A DNA stretch of 64,000 bases from CALJFL01 sp039964455 (GCA_039964455.1 JBDVXK010000013.1:248001-312000); one strand, 5' to 3'; counted from the first letter of the stretch, positions 33,605 to 43,498 are shown. Program-made: numbers and translations. The notes: a model not told the origin generated them from the letters alone.

Positions 33605-34963
33605 GTGAGCGATATAGATTACGATTTGTTTGTCATTGGCGCAGGTTCAGGTGGTGTCAGGGCGGCACGCATGGCCGCCGGTTTTGGCGCCAAAGTCGCC
33701 ATTGCAGAAGATCGCTACATGGGCGGCACCTGCGTCAATGTGGGCTGCGTACCGAAGAAGCTTTATGTCTACGCCTCGGAGTTCGGCAAGGGTTTCAACG
33801 ATGCCCGAGAATTTGGCTGGCAGAGCGACGTTAAAGCATTCGACTGGACTACTCTGCGGGACAACAAAAAAACCGAGATCTCCAGGCTTAATGCCATTTA
33901 TCGCAATCTGCTGTCAGGCGTGGACGCCGAGGTCATCGACGGACGCGCAAGCATCGTCAATTCCAATACGGTGGCGGTTGGCGACAAACACTACACCGCA
34001 AGAAAAATCCTGATCGCAACCGGTGGCTGGCCGCACGTACCCGACTTCCCTGGCTCCGACCTGGTGGTGAGCTCCAACGAAATCTTTGATCTGGACAGCT
34101 TCCCGCAGCGCATTGTCATTGTGGGAGGCGGCTACATCGCCGTTGAGTTCGCCGGTATTTTTAATGGCCTTGGCGCACAGGTTACCCAGCTATACCGGGG
34201 CCCGATGTTCCTGCGCGGATTTGATCCCGATATCAGGGCCCACGCCAGCCAGGAGATACGCAAGTCAGGCGTCGACCTGCGTTTCGAAACCAATGTCGAG
34301 TCGATCAACCGAACAGCAGACGGTCTGCAGCTGACCCTCACCGATGGCGAGAGCCTGCAGGCGGATGCAGTGCTTTACGCAACAGGGCGCAAGCCTAACC
34401 TGCAGGGCCTGGGGCTGGAGAACATCAATGCAGAGTTGACCGCCTCCGGTTCTATCGCCGTTGATGGACAGTTCCAAACCACCGAGCCCGGCGTTTTCGC
34501 GCTGGGCGACTGCACCGATACCATGGAGTTAACCCCGGTAGCACTGGCGGAAGGTATGGCGTTCGCGCGCACTCAATTTGGCGAACTCACCCCCACTGTC
34601 GATTATGACTTTATCCCCACGGCGGTGTTTTGCCAGCCCAACATTGGCACCGTTGGATTTACCGAGGACGAGGCGCGAGCAGAGTTTGGTAACATCACCC
34701 TGTACAAATCAGCGTTCCGCCCAATGAAACACACCATTAGTGGGCGCGATGAAAAAACGTTTATGAAACTGATTGTCGATACCGCCAGCGATAGGGTGGT
34801 TGGCGTGCACATGATGGGTCCGGACGCGGGCGAGATCATCCAGGGCATCGCCATCGCGTTGAAAGCCGGCGCGACCAAAGCAACCTTCGACAGCACCATT
34901 GGGATTCATCCGACTGCTGCCGAGGAATTTGTAACCATGCGCGAACCCTGGACCGAGGACTGA
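33605..34963 (+). CDS. gor: Glutathione reductase
   Basis: A 452-residue flavoprotein disulfide reductase, the length of E. coli Gor. Seen: FAD motif GAGSGG at 12-17, redox disulfide C43-V-N-V-G-C48, NADPH-binding GGGYIAVEFAG near 180, and C-terminal HPTAAEEFV with the catalytic His. It reduces oxidised glutathione with NADPH in the cytoplasm. The first listed GTG at 33599 abuts the ribosome-binding site GGAGG (33594-33598); the GTG at 33605 has proper spacing and is preferred. Followed after two bases by a TauE/SafE permease. Zwf in the same window could supply NADPH. Confidence 0.96.
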   Translation: MSDIDYDLFVIGAGSGGVRAARMAAGFGAKVAIAEDRYMGGTCVNVGCVPKKLYVYASEFGKGFNDAREFGWQSDVKAFDWTTLRDNKKTEISRLNAIYRNLLSGVDAEVIDGRASIVNSNTVAVGDKHYTARKILIATGGWPHVPDFPGSDLVVSSNEIFDLDSFPQRIVIVGGGYIAVEFAGIFNGLGAQVTQLYRGPMFLRGFDPDIRAHASQEIRKSGVDLRFETNVESINRTADGLQLTLTDGESLQADAVLYATGRKPNLQGLGLENINAELTASGSIAVDGQFQTTEPGVFALGDCTDTMELTPVALAEGMAFARTQFGELTPTVDYDFIPTAVFCQPNIGTVGFTEDEARAEFGNITLYKSAFRPMKHTISGRDEKTFMKLIVDTASDRVVGVHMMGPDAGEIIQGIAIALKAGATKATFDSTIGIHPTAAEEFVTMREPWTED

Positions 34964-34965
34964 CC

Positions 34966-35724
34966 TTGGAGCTGGAGCTCTGGCAGGCCGCCAGTCTCAC
35001 CGCAGTAGGTATAGTCGCCGGGTTTCTTAATGTCATGGCCGGCGGTGGATCACTGCTGACGGTGCCGGTGATGGTTTTCATGGGCCTGCCCGGCCCTGTT
35101 GCCAACGGCACCAACCGCATTGCAATACTGGCGCAAAACCTGACGGCAATCGCTACCTTTTTCCGCAAGGGCTTCTCCGAGTTTCGTCTCAGCCTCACTC
35201 TTGCCGCCTGCGCCGTCCCTGGCGCCATGTTGGGTGCCTTCACCGGAGTGGGCTTGCAGGGTGAGTGGTTTAACCGAATTCTGGCACTAGTGATGGTCGC
35301 GGTGATGTTGATCATGCACTTCGACCGCGGCGCGGCAGCAGCGGGCCCCGATCACACACCCAGCCGGAAACAAATGATCAACGGCCATCTTCTCATGGTG
35401 GCCGTGGGTTTCTGGGGCGGCTTTATCCAGATCGGCGTGGGATTCATCATCATGCCCGTGCTGAATCGGGTTATGGGCATGGACCTGGTGCGCACCAATA
35501 TGCACAAGGTGTTCATTGTCGCGGTTTACACCAGCGTTGCCCTGGCGGTATTTGCCAGCCAGGTGGAGATTCTCTGGATCGTTGGCGCTGCGCTGGCACT
35601 GGGGAATTCAATAGGGGGATTTCTGGGCGCACACTTTACAATCAGCAAGGGCGAGAAGCTGATCAAGTGGGTACTCAATACGGTGCTGGTCCTGTTTATC
35701 GCCAAGCTACTGTTTTTCCCGTGA
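34966..35724 (+). CDS. TSUP-family permease (TauE/SafE-like)
   Basis: A 252-residue membrane protein with about eight hydrophobic segments. The early GGGSLLTVPVMVFMGLPG and repeated NGTNRIAIL correspond to the sulfite exporter TauE/SafE pattern. Family members export or import small sulfonates, sulfite or organic anions. The start codon is TTG at 34966, two bases after the gor stop; I see no better ATG nearby, so the exact start is uncertain. Tight coupling to gor suggests a role in sulfur or thiol metabolism. Confidence 0.85.
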   Translation: MELELWQAASLTAVGIVAGFLNVMAGGGSLLTVPVMVFMGLPGPVANGTNRIAILAQNLTAIATFFRKGFSEFRLSLTLAACAVPGAMLGAFTGVGLQGEWFNRILALVMVAVMLIMHFDRGAAAAGPDHTPSRKQMINGHLLMVAVGFWGGFIQIGVGFIIMPVLNRVMGMDLVRTNMHKVFIVAVYTSVALAVFASQVEILWIVGAALALGNSIGGFLGAHFTISKGEKLIKWVLNTVLVLFIAKLLFFP

Positions 35725-35756
35725 CCACATGATGACGCAAAGACCGACTACTCAAG

Positions 35757-36707
35757 ATGATTGAGGTAAAAAATCTGACGCGACGCTACGGCAGCTTCTC
35801 TGCCGTAAAGAACGTCGCCTTCGAAATTGGCCGCCATGAGATTGTAGGCTTACTCGGACACAACGGCGCCGGTAAATCCACCATCATGAAAATGCTCAGC
35901 GGCTACCTGGAACCCAATGCGGGCGAAATCCACATTGCCGGCCACAACCTGGCAACAAACCCGCTGCCCGTGCAACGCATGCTGGGCTATCTTCCTGAAA
36001 GCCTGCCTGTTTACCCTGAAATGATGGTTGCAGACTACCTTAGCTACGCCGCAACCCTGAAAGGCATCCCGGCAGCAGAACGGGACCAGGCACTGCAAGA
36101 AGTCTTGCAGGCCACCGATTTGCGCGAGCGTGCGCTGGATGTCATCGGCACCTTGTCGCGAGGTTTAAAACAACGGGTAGGTGTTGCACAAGCGCTGCTG
36201 GGGCGGCCTCGCCTGCTCATTCTCGACGAGCCAACCAATGGCCTGGACCCTCATCAAACGGATGAAATGCGCAAGCTGATCCAGAGTCTTTCCAAGCGAG
36301 CCACCATTATTCTATCCACCCACATCATGCAAGAGGTAGAGGCGGTATGCGATCGTGTGCTGGTGCTGAGTAACGGCAAGCTGGTGCTGGACGAATCGAT
36401 GAGCAACCTGCGCGAGAGCCGCCGCTTTAGCCTCTGTACCGATGACACCGTTAGTGAGCTGACGGAGTTGATTGCAGCAATGCCCGAGGTGGCTGACATC
36501 AAAGCGGAAGCCAACACCCTGCCTGCTCACGCGGAATTTGTAATAACCCTGGAGGCCGATGCTGACAGTGACGAGGCCGCTGGCAACATAGGCCAGGCCG
36601 TGATCAACGCCGGCGCCAAGCTGTATAGCCTGAGGGCCCTGGTCAGAGATCTCGAAACCGTTTTCCGTGAAGCCAGTGAACGCGCCGAGGTCACGGATGT
36701 CGAGTAA
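35757..36707 (+). CDS. ABC transporter ATPase, GldA-like
   Basis: A 316-residue ABC ATPase. Walker A GHNGAGKST at 34-42, signature LSRGLKQR at 133-140 (family usually LSGGQ), Walker B LLILDEPT at 153-160, and H-loop STHIMQE. The C-terminal 70 residues extend beyond the ATPase core, as in GldA-type and Nod/DrrA-like ATPases. It pairs with the permease/auxiliary fusion that starts 11 bases before its stop. In Bacteroidetes the equivalent drives a gliding-motility ABC system; here its transported substrate is unknown. Confidence 0.92.
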   Translation: MIEVKNLTRRYGSFSAVKNVAFEIGRHEIVGLLGHNGAGKSTIMKMLSGYLEPNAGEIHIAGHNLATNPLPVQRMLGYLPESLPVYPEMMVADYLSYAATLKGIPAAERDQALQEVLQATDLRERALDVIGTLSRGLKQRVGVAQALLGRPRLLILDEPTNGLDPHQTDEMRKLIQSLSKRATIILSTHIMQEVEAVCDRVLVLSNGKLVLDESMSNLRESRRFSLCTDDTVSELTELIAAMPEVADIKAEANTLPAHAEFVITLEADADSDEAAGNIGQAVINAGAKLYSLRALVRDLETVFREASERAEVTDVE

Positions 36708-39537
36708 GCGCGTTGCACTGATGGTTGCCCGCAAGGAAGTGTGGCTGTTTTTTGCCTCGCCGGTGGCGTGGTTGTTTCTCGCCGCCTTCGCCGGAACTAC
36801 CCTGTTCGTATTTTTCTGGGTGGAATCTTTTTTCGCCCGCAATATCGCCGATGTCCGGCCCATGTTCGAATGGATGCCGCTGCTGCTGGTTTTTCTGAGC
36901 TCCGCGCTGACAATGCGCATGTGGAGTGAGGAGCGACGCAGCGGCACGCTGGAACACGTGCTTACCCAGCCGGTCAGCCTGTGGCAATTTGTTTTTGGCA
37001 AATACCTGGCTTGCCTGAGTCTGTTGGTGCTGGCATTGATCGCCACTCTGCCACTGCCAATCAGTGTAGCCCTGATAGCCGACCTGGACTGGGGCCCCGT
37101 GCTCGCCGGCTATCTGGCTACCCTGCTTCTGGGCAGCGCCTATATCAGTATAGGCTTGTGCGTATCGGCACGAACCAGCAACCCCATCGTAAGCCTGATC
37201 AGCAGCGTTTTTCTATGTGGCCTGCTCTACCTGGCCGGTAGTAGTTTAATGACCGGGTTTTTCGACAACCAGGTGGCAGACTGGTTGCGAACCATCGGGA
37301 CAGGGTCACGGTTCGAGAGCATCACACGCGGCGTACTGGACGTTCGCAACCTGTTTTATTACGTCTCGCTGACCATCGCGTTTCTCTCCATCAACGTTTA
37401 TCTGCTGGAGAAAGAACGCTGGGCTACCGGCAACAAGACACCCCGTCATCGCATATGGCGCACCACCATGCTACTTGTTATCGCCAACCTGCTGGTCGCC
37501 AATCTGTGGATGGACAGGGTCACCGTATTACGCGCCGACATCACTGCCGGGAAACTGTACTCCCTGTCCCCCGCCTCTCGTGACTTCATGTCGCAACTAA
37601 AAGAACCGCTGTTGATACGCGGTTACTTCAGCAGCAAGACACACCCGCTGCTGGCACCACTGGTCCCTCAGCTACGAGATCTGCTCAGGGAGTATGAAGT
37701 GGCGGGCAATGGCAGAGTACGGGTCGAGATTATTGACCCTGCCGACAATCCTGAAATTGAGCAGGAAGCCAACGAGCGCTACAACATTTTTGCCACGCCC
37801 TTCCAGATTGCCGATCGGTATCAGTCGGCGCTGGTCAACTCCTATTTCAATGTGCTGGTGGAGTATGGCGAAGAATTTGAAACTCTTGGCTTCAGCGACC
37901 TGATCGAGGTACGTACCACGCCCAATGCGGAGCCCGAGGTACTGTTAGGCAACCCCGAGTTCGATCTTACCCGGGCGATCAAGGATGTCCTTTACAGCTA
38001 TCAGGTTTCCGGGGATCTATTCGCCGGCATCGACGACCCGATTGACTTCGTTGCCTACGTTTCAGCGGATTCCGAATTACCCGAGCTGCTGCTTGATTAC
38101 CGGCAGTCGATTGAAAGCCATTTACAAGACGTTGCGCGCAACGCCTCCGGCAAGTTTCGCATTCGCTTTGTCGAGCCAGAGGCCGGCGATGGCGAAGTTG
38201 CCCGGCAGATAGTCGAGGAATGGGGCTTCAAACCCATGCTGGCAACGCTAGAAGGCGACAGGGAGTTTTACTTTTACCTGACGCTGTCTGATACACGGCA
38301 AGTCGTACAACTACCCACAGACAGTTTCGATCCCGCTGATTTCCCGACCATGCTGGAAGCGGGGCTGAAGCGCTTCGCCAGTGGCTTCACCAAGACAGTA
38401 TCGCTGGCCCTGCCTCCGGTAAATGAAAACATGGCACGCCACAATCTCGGCGCGCCAACATTTACCAATCTAGAGCGCATGGTCACGCGTGATTACAGTA
38501 TTCGTCTGGAGGATCTGAGCGACGGAAGAATAGATCCCGAGGCCGATATTCTTGCAGTCATCGCGCCACAAAAACTTGGCAGTCGGGCGATATTCGCTAT
38601 CGACCAGTATCTTATGCGCGGAGGCACTGTGGTGCTTGCCACGTCGCCATTCACCGCCGAGCTGTCCAGCGGCGAGTTGCGTCTGCAGTCCTGGGATAGT
38701 GGCCTGCAGGATTGGCTGCAACATCAGGGCATAACGATTGAAGAAACCCTGGTACTGGACAAACTCAACGCGGCATTCCCATCGCCCGTCATTCGCAGAG
38801 TTGGTGGCTACGAGTTCCGCGATGTACAGCTTATTGATTACCCCTATTTCATAGACCTGCGCGAAGATGGACTGAATCAGGATCATCCCATTACCCAGAA
38901 TATCCCCCAGCTAACCATGGCCTGGGTATCGCCTATGACCCTGCAAAGGGCCGCAGGTAAACGCATCACCAATCTGTTGCGTAGTTCACCCAAGGCCTGG
39001 CGCTCTGCAAGTAACGACGTTATGCCCAGTGTCGACGCCAATGGCGACAGTTTATTTACCAGCAGTGAACCCACTCAATCTGAAGAACTGGCCGTTGTCG
39101 CACAAGGTAAATTTACCTCGTTCTTTGCGGGAAAACCGGCGCTATTGGAAGATGCACAGCCCAGGGAAACGCGCGGCGTTAACAAATTACTGGAACACTC
39201 ACCGGGTTCAGCACGACTCATCGTCTTCGCATCCAACGATTTTATGGACGACCAGATGCTGAACGCCATCGTCACCGCATCGGGCACACAGTATCTGGGG
39301 CCGCTGGAGCTCTTAATGAATACGCTGGACTGGGCCTTACAGGACAAGGCGCTTCTGGAAATACGCTCACGAGCACATTTCAATCGCACGCTTCCGCCCA
39401 TGGATAAACAATCGCAGGCTGTTATTGAGTATGTGAATTACGCTATGGCCCTGTTGTGGCTGGGACTGTTGGCTGCCGCTTACTGGTTACGCAAGCTGGC
39501 ACGTCGTCGCCACTATCGAAAGAGTCTGGCACTGTGA
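36697..39537 (+). CDS. ABC-2 permease fused to GldG-type auxiliary protein
   Basis: A 946-residue protein joining two usually separate genes. Residues about 15-240 form a six-helix ABC-2 permease (GldF-like: RKEVWLFFASPVAWLFL, EERRSGTLEHVL). From about 260, an anchor helix leads into a large extracytoplasmic GldG-type domain (ABC_transp_aux; EPLLIRGYFSS, EYEVAGNGRVRVE) and a C-terminal membrane helix near 920. The start at 36697 (M11 of the open frame) overlaps the ATPase gene by 11 bases. The following DUF4340 gene overlaps its stop. Single-chain fusion fixes a 1:1 ratio of the permease and auxiliary parts. Confidence 0.9.
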   Translation: MSSKRVALMVARKEVWLFFASPVAWLFLAAFAGTTLFVFFWVESFFARNIADVRPMFEWMPLLLVFLSSALTMRMWSEERRSGTLEHVLTQPVSLWQFVFGKYLACLSLLVLALIATLPLPISVALIADLDWGPVLAGYLATLLLGSAYISIGLCVSARTSNPIVSLISSVFLCGLLYLAGSSLMTGFFDNQVADWLRTIGTGSRFESITRGVLDVRNLFYYVSLTIAFLSINVYLLEKERWATGNKTPRHRIWRTTMLLVIANLLVANLWMDRVTVLRADITAGKLYSLSPASRDFMSQLKEPLLIRGYFSSKTHPLLAPLVPQLRDLLREYEVAGNGRVRVEIIDPADNPEIEQEANERYNIFATPFQIADRYQSALVNSYFNVLVEYGEEFETLGFSDLIEVRTTPNAEPEVLLGNPEFDLTRAIKDVLYSYQVSGDLFAGIDDPIDFVAYVSADSELPELLLDYRQSIESHLQDVARNASGKFRIRFVEPEAGDGEVARQIVEEWGFKPMLATLEGDREFYFYLTLSDTRQVVQLPTDSFDPADFPTMLEAGLKRFASGFTKTVSLALPPVNENMARHNLGAPTFTNLERMVTRDYSIRLEDLSDGRIDPEADILAVIAPQKLGSRAIFAIDQYLMRGGTVVLATSPFTAELSSGELRLQSWDSGLQDWLQHQGITIEETLVLDKLNAAFPSPVIRRVGGYEFRDVQLIDYPYFIDLREDGLNQDHPITQNIPQLTMAWVSPMTLQRAAGKRITNLLRSSPKAWRSASNDVMPSVDANGDSLFTSSEPTQSEELAVVAQGKFTSFFAGKPALLEDAQPRETRGVNKLLEHSPGSARLIVFASNDFMDDQMLNAIVTASGTQYLGPLELLMNTLDWALQDKALLEIRSRAHFNRTLPPMDKQSQAVIEYVNYAMALLWLGLLAAAYWLRKLARRRHYRKSLAL

Positions 39538-40469
39538 AGTCGCCGATAAAAGCGCTACTGGTCCTACTGCTGGTGCAGTGCGTGCTCACCGCTCTAATGT
39601 ATTGGCCGGCAGGCATGATGGACGGCATGCGAGACAAGAAACCGCTGCTCGCTTTCAATGCTGACCTTCTCGATGAAATTAATATCAGCGACAGGAACGA
39701 CAACGAGGTTGTGCTGTTGCGACAGGGTGAAGCCTGGGTATTGCCGGACCTTGAAGAACTGCCGGTCGATGACAGCATGATAAAAGATCTGATCGATGCG
39801 CTGGCGTATCAGTCACATGGCCGTCCGGTTGCAGACAGCGTGCCGGCTAGACAGCGCTTCCAGGTTACCGGCTATCACTTTCAAAGGCGTCTCACACTGA
39901 TCGGCGAAGGCGAATTGCTGGGAACTGTCTACCTGGGCACCTCACCTGGATTTCGACGAGTACACGCGCGCAACGATAATGGCGATGCAATCTACAGCAT
40001 AAAATTCAATAACTTCGATGCGCCGGCCGCCGCCGCATCGTGGCTGCAGCGCTCCCTATTGCAAATTGCTGAGCCCAGCCAGATCAAAGGGCCCGGCTTC
40101 GAGGTCAAGCGCGAAGGTAATGTCTGGCAGACCCCTTCGGGCATTACGCCGGACCGGCGCGAACTGGATGCCCTGCTGCTGGCACTGGCAAGCCAGCAAA
40201 TCGACGGGGTTGCCGAGGAGGATGCGCAGCGCACACTGGCCGAATCACCGCCTACGCTGACGCTGGAAGTTACAACTGATAGTGGTGTCGAAAAGCTGGA
40301 GTACTTCAGTCTCGATGGCGGCCGCTACGTCTACAGTGGCAACTACCCGCTGTTCTTTCGATTGAGCGACTACGATTTTGATCGCATTACCGGCATCGAT
40401 GCGCAACTGCTGGCTGCAACTCTAACGGATGCAGTAGAAAGCGCTGATGACGAAAGCGTGTCTGAGTAG
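39534..40469 (+). CDS. DUF4340 membrane-anchored protein of the Gld-like system
   Basis: A 311-residue protein with an N-terminal membrane helix (KALLVLLLVQCVLTALMYW) and a periplasmic beta-rich domain of the DUF4340 family, often next to GldF/GldG genes. The start is a GTG at 39534 that overlaps the preceding stop (GTGA), preferred over the in-frame ATG at 39456 which lies inside the fusion gene. Role: probably an accessory subunit; function unknown. It is followed by the convergent enoyl-CoA hydratase gene. Confidence 0.88.
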   Translation: MKSPIKALLVLLLVQCVLTALMYWPAGMMDGMRDKKPLLAFNADLLDEINISDRNDNEVVLLRQGEAWVLPDLEELPVDDSMIKDLIDALAYQSHGRPVADSVPARQRFQVTGYHFQRRLTLIGEGELLGTVYLGTSPGFRRVHARNDNGDAIYSIKFNNFDAPAAAASWLQRSLLQIAEPSQIKGPGFEVKREGNVWQTPSGITPDRRELDALLLALASQQIDGVAEEDAQRTLAESPPTLTLEVTTDSGVEKLEYFSLDGGRYVYSGNYPLFFRLSDYDFDRITGIDAQLLAATLTDAVESADDESVSE

Positions 40470-40490
40470 TCTCCCAATCCGGGCTGTGCG

Positions 40491-41294
40491 CTAATCCTTG
40501 AAGTCTGGCGCACGCCCCTCCTTTCGCGCAATGATCGCCTCCTCAAAGTTTTTCGTGGTCATTCGAACAAACAATTGGGCATGACCCTCGTGGTTCATGT
40601 GGCTGTGAAGGCTGCCGGCGTCTACCCCTGCCCACAGCATCTGTTTGCTTAGCTCTACACCGAGCTGGCTGTAGCCGGTGATACGCTCGGCAATTGCATA
40701 GCACTCCTCCAGCAACACATCATCAGCCACAGCTTTACTGACGATTCCCAAACGCTGGGCCTCGCTGGCGTCCACATCCCGCCCGGTGAGCATTATCTCA
40801 AAGGCCCGGGAGGTACCGATCGCGCGAGGCAGCAGGTAACTAAGCCCCAGCTCAGCAGAAGTCAGTCCGTTATTGATGCCGGCGGGCCTGAACACGGCGC
40901 TATCGGCCGCCACCCTGATATCGGTGGCCATTGCGAGGCAAAAACCACCGCCAATCGCCGGGCCATTAATCGCGCCTATGACTGGCTGATGCATGTCGTG
41001 AATAGCCTTGATCACATCTTCAAGTATCTTCATCGCGCGGCGGGCAATACCCGGCACTGTCAGTCCATTGAAGATATCCAGCCAACCCGGATCCTCGAGG
41101 TCAGCGCCGGAGCAAAATCCGGCACCTGCACCAGTCACAATAACCACGCGGGTTTCATTGTCGAAGCTGACTTCCTCTAGCGCCTCCTTGAAAGGCACCA
41201 TCACATCAAATGCCATGGCATTCATGCGCTCTGGTCGGTTCAGGGTGATCAGGGTAACGCCAGGGCGCGGTTTTTCCACGGTAACAAAGGACAT
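40491..41294 (-). CDS. Enoyl-CoA hydratase/isomerase family protein
   Basis: A 267-residue crotonase-fold enzyme. Seen: oxyanion-hole segment GAGAGFCSGADL and GPAIGGGFCLAMATDIRVA, which is the family signature. The usual active-site Glu pair is only partly evident (GLTSAELGLSYLLP supplies one Glu near residue 143), so hydratase versus isomerase or other crotonase activity is not settled. The ATG at 41294 has AAGAG eight bases upstream; the GTG three codons earlier sits on that site. It acts on an acyl-CoA in beta-oxidation-like steps. Confidence 0.92.
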   Translation of the reverse strand: MSFVTVEKPRPGVTLITLNRPERMNAMAFDVMVPFKEALEEVSFDNETRVVIVTGAGAGFCSGADLEDPGWLDIFNGLTVPGIARRAMKILEDVIKAIHDMHQPVIGAINGPAIGGGFCLAMATDIRVAADSAVFRPAGINNGLTSAELGLSYLLPRAIGTSRAFEIMLTGRDVDASEAQRLGIVSKAVADDVLLEECYAIAERITGYSQLGVELSKQMLWAGVDAGSLHSHMNHEGHAQLFVRMTTKNFEEAIIARKEGRAPDFKD

Positions 41295-41415
41295 CGTATA
41301 CACTCTTATGAGGAATAATATTTATCTCACTTTAGATAGCTAAAGGCAGGGTTGCCATGTTGGCAGCGGCCACAACGGTTGCCCGCGGTTAACAGGACTT
41401 CAGAGGGTCAGGTTT

Positions 41416-42264
41416 ATGGAAGAGATGCTGAACGGCAAAACAGCACTGGTAACCGGTGGCGCTGGTGGCATCGGGCTGGCGACTGCCCTACTGTTTGCCG
41501 AACAAGGCGCCCGCATTGTTATTGCTGACAACAATGCAGATGCCATCGCCAGCGCGGCGGAAAAACTGCCCGCCGAGGCCGGACACAGTTGCCAGCAATG
41601 TGACGTAACTGATAGCGCGCAGGTCCGTAAGCTCTTTTCCCATGTTGATCGCGAGTACGGCGCGCTGGACATACTGGTCAATAATGTCGGTGACTTTCTG
41701 GGGTTGGTAAAACCGCTGGAAAACATGACGGACGACGACATCGACAGACTTTTTTCGGTAAACCTGCGACAGGTGATGATCTGCTCGCGAGAGGCCATCC
41801 CGCTCATGCGCAAAGCAACACCCGGTGCCGCCATCATCAGCATTTCCTCAATCGAGGGCTATCGCGGCATGCCCAACATCACGCCCTACGGTGCCTACAA
41901 ACTGGGCATAGAGGGATTTACCAAAAGCCTGGCGCTGGAACTTGCACCCGACAGAATCAGGGTCAATGCCATTGCGCCGGAAACCACCGAAACGGAGCAG
42001 GTTAATCCCAGAGAGTGGATTAGCGAGCAGGACTATAACCGACCCAATCATTGGGTTCCGCTGGGGCGCTTTGGACAACCAGGCGACACTGCCGGATGTG
42101 CACTGTTTTTAGCCAGCGAGATGGCTGCCTGGGTTACCGGCACTGTTATACACTGTGACGGTGGCGCGCTGGCCGCAGCCGGCTGGTATCAAACGCCAGA
42201 AGGGCACTGGACCAACACACCAATCGTCGACCGCAGTGGCATTCCTTCGCTGCGGGTAGACTAG
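41416..42264 (+). CDS. Short-chain dehydrogenase/reductase
   Basis: A 282-residue classical SDR with TGGAGGIGLAT near the N-terminus, NNVG, catalytic YGAYK (Y-x3-K) and a longer C-terminal extension (about 25 residues past the usual end, YQTPEGHWTNTP). The extension suggests a distinct substrate class. It reads away from the enoyl-CoA hydratase gene, with 121 bases between the starts, and is followed by a small lipoprotein gene. Confidence 0.92.
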   Translation: MEEMLNGKTALVTGGAGGIGLATALLFAEQGARIVIADNNADAIASAAEKLPAEAGHSCQQCDVTDSAQVRKLFSHVDREYGALDILVNNVGDFLGLVKPLENMTDDDIDRLFSVNLRQVMICSREAIPLMRKATPGAAIISISSIEGYRGMPNITPYGAYKLGIEGFTKSLALELAPDRIRVNAIAPETTETEQVNPREWISEQDYNRPNHWVPLGRFGQPGDTAGCALFLASEMAAWVTGTVIHCDGGALAAAGWYQTPEGHWTNTPIVDRSGIPSLRVD

Positions 42265-42282
42265 GACAATGGAGGCAACAAC

Positions 42283-42474
42283 ATGAAACGAGTTATGACA
42301 ATCGCCATGACACTGCTGCTGATGGGCTCCCTGTACGGCTGCCTCAAAGAAGACCCTGAAGACGCATTGCCGGAAGGGTACAAACGGTCACTGGAAAAAG
42401 CGGATGGCGTTGAACAGCAGTTACAGGACACCGCCAACAAGCGTCTGGGCGAACTGGAAGCCAGCAGCCAGTAA
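42283..42474 (+). CDS. Small lipoprotein
   Basis: A 63-residue protein with a lipoprotein signal ending SLYGC (Cys20) and an acidic, helical mature part (about 43 residues, EKADGVEQQLQDTANKRLGE). The ribosome-binding site GGAGG is good. No family recognised. It lies 18 bases after the SDR and converges on the LysR gene, 13 bases away. Confidence 0.8.
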   Translation: MKRVMTIAMTLLLMGSLYGCLKEDPEDALPEGYKRSLEKADGVEQQLQDTANKRLGELEASSQ

Positions 42475-42487
42475 GGCCAGCGGCAAC

Positions 42488-43480
42488 TCAGGCCACCGAG
42501 ACTGATCTGGGCGGCTCTACTTCCACCTGGTTATCCGAGCGGGTGAGATGTTTCATCAATAAGGCACGCAGCCACTGGTGAGGCGCGCTGCGCGCAGTGC
42601 GCGTATGTCGCAGCAAGGACATTTTGCCGCGATTACTGCTGTGAGTGTTTTTAATCATTCGCTGCAGTTCAGCGGGTAATTCGCGACCTACAATCAAATC
42701 ACGATAGAGACCGCCCTCTTCAAAGCCAGCATTTGCGACCAGTAGCGAATCTGTGTGAGTGACTACGCCTACCGCCGAGGCGAACTGGGTCGTCTCCAGA
42801 ACGATGTTGCGGTGCACCCCATACTGGCCCAGCACGTCATCAACCATACTGGTGTTTTCGCGGGTTAACCCGGGCAGGTAGAGGCGAAGGTGGGGGTAGT
42901 CCAGAAAGCGTTTTAGATCGAGCTCCTGATCGACCAGTGGATGATCGATGCGCATATAGCAACGTGGCGCAATCGCAGCGATGGGCTCTGCGTGAATATC
43001 GCGATCAGTCTCCAAGGCCACAAACGCCGCAAAATCTGCCTCGCCTTTTTTCAGCTTGTCCTGGTAATCGGATGGCACCTCGGCAGTGACGATCTGCACA
43101 TTGGGTGCGCACAGGCGCAGCTCAGCCATTAATGCAGGCAGCAGGCTTTCGCTGACGATGGGCGGCAACAACAGCTTGAAACCACCGACGTAGGTTTGCG
43201 GATCAAAATCCTCATTGCCCAGCACGGTCTCCACCGACTCCAGCAGCGAGGGTAGGTCACGGGCCAACACCTCTGCCCGGGGTGTGGGAACAAGACCGTG
43301 AGCGGTACGGGTAAAAAGCTCATCATCAAAAGAGGCGCGCAATTTTTGCAGCGTTTTACTCAGGGCCGGCTGGGACACAGACAGGCGCTCCGCAGCTCGT
43401 GTCACGTTACGCTCCTCCAGCAAAATTTGCAGCGCGACGAGCAGGTTCAGGTCGGTACGGACCAACTTTCTTGAAATCAT
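42488..43480 (-). CDS. LysR-family transcriptional regulator
   Basis: A 330-residue LTTR. The HTH lies at about residues 8-65 (EERNVTRAAERLSVSQPALSKTL) and the effector domain beyond. The C-terminal 40 residues, rich in basic amino acids, are longer than usual. The open frame begins at 43549, but the ATG at 43480 follows a GGGGGGA ribosome-binding site and gives the normal N-terminus. The regulated gene is unknown: its divergent neighbour is a lipoprotein. A palindrome at 43499-43513 may be its own operator. Confidence 0.92.
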   Translation of the reverse strand: MISRKLVRTDLNLLVALQILLEERNVTRAAERLSVSQPALSKTLQKLRASFDDELFTRTAHGLVPTPRAEVLARDLPSLLESVETVLGNEDFDPQTYVGGFKLLLPPIVSESLLPALMAELRLCAPNVQIVTAEVPSDYQDKLKKGEADFAAFVALETDRDIHAEPIAAIAPRCYMRIDHPLVDQELDLKRFLDYPHLRLYLPGLTRENTSMVDDVLGQYGVHRNIVLETTQFASAVGVVTHTDSLLVANAGFEEGGLYRDLIVGRELPAELQRMIKNTHSSNRGKMSLLRHTRTARSAPHQWLRALLMKHLTRSDNQVEVEPPRSVSVA

Positions 43481-43498
43481 TATTTCCCCCCGAAAGAA

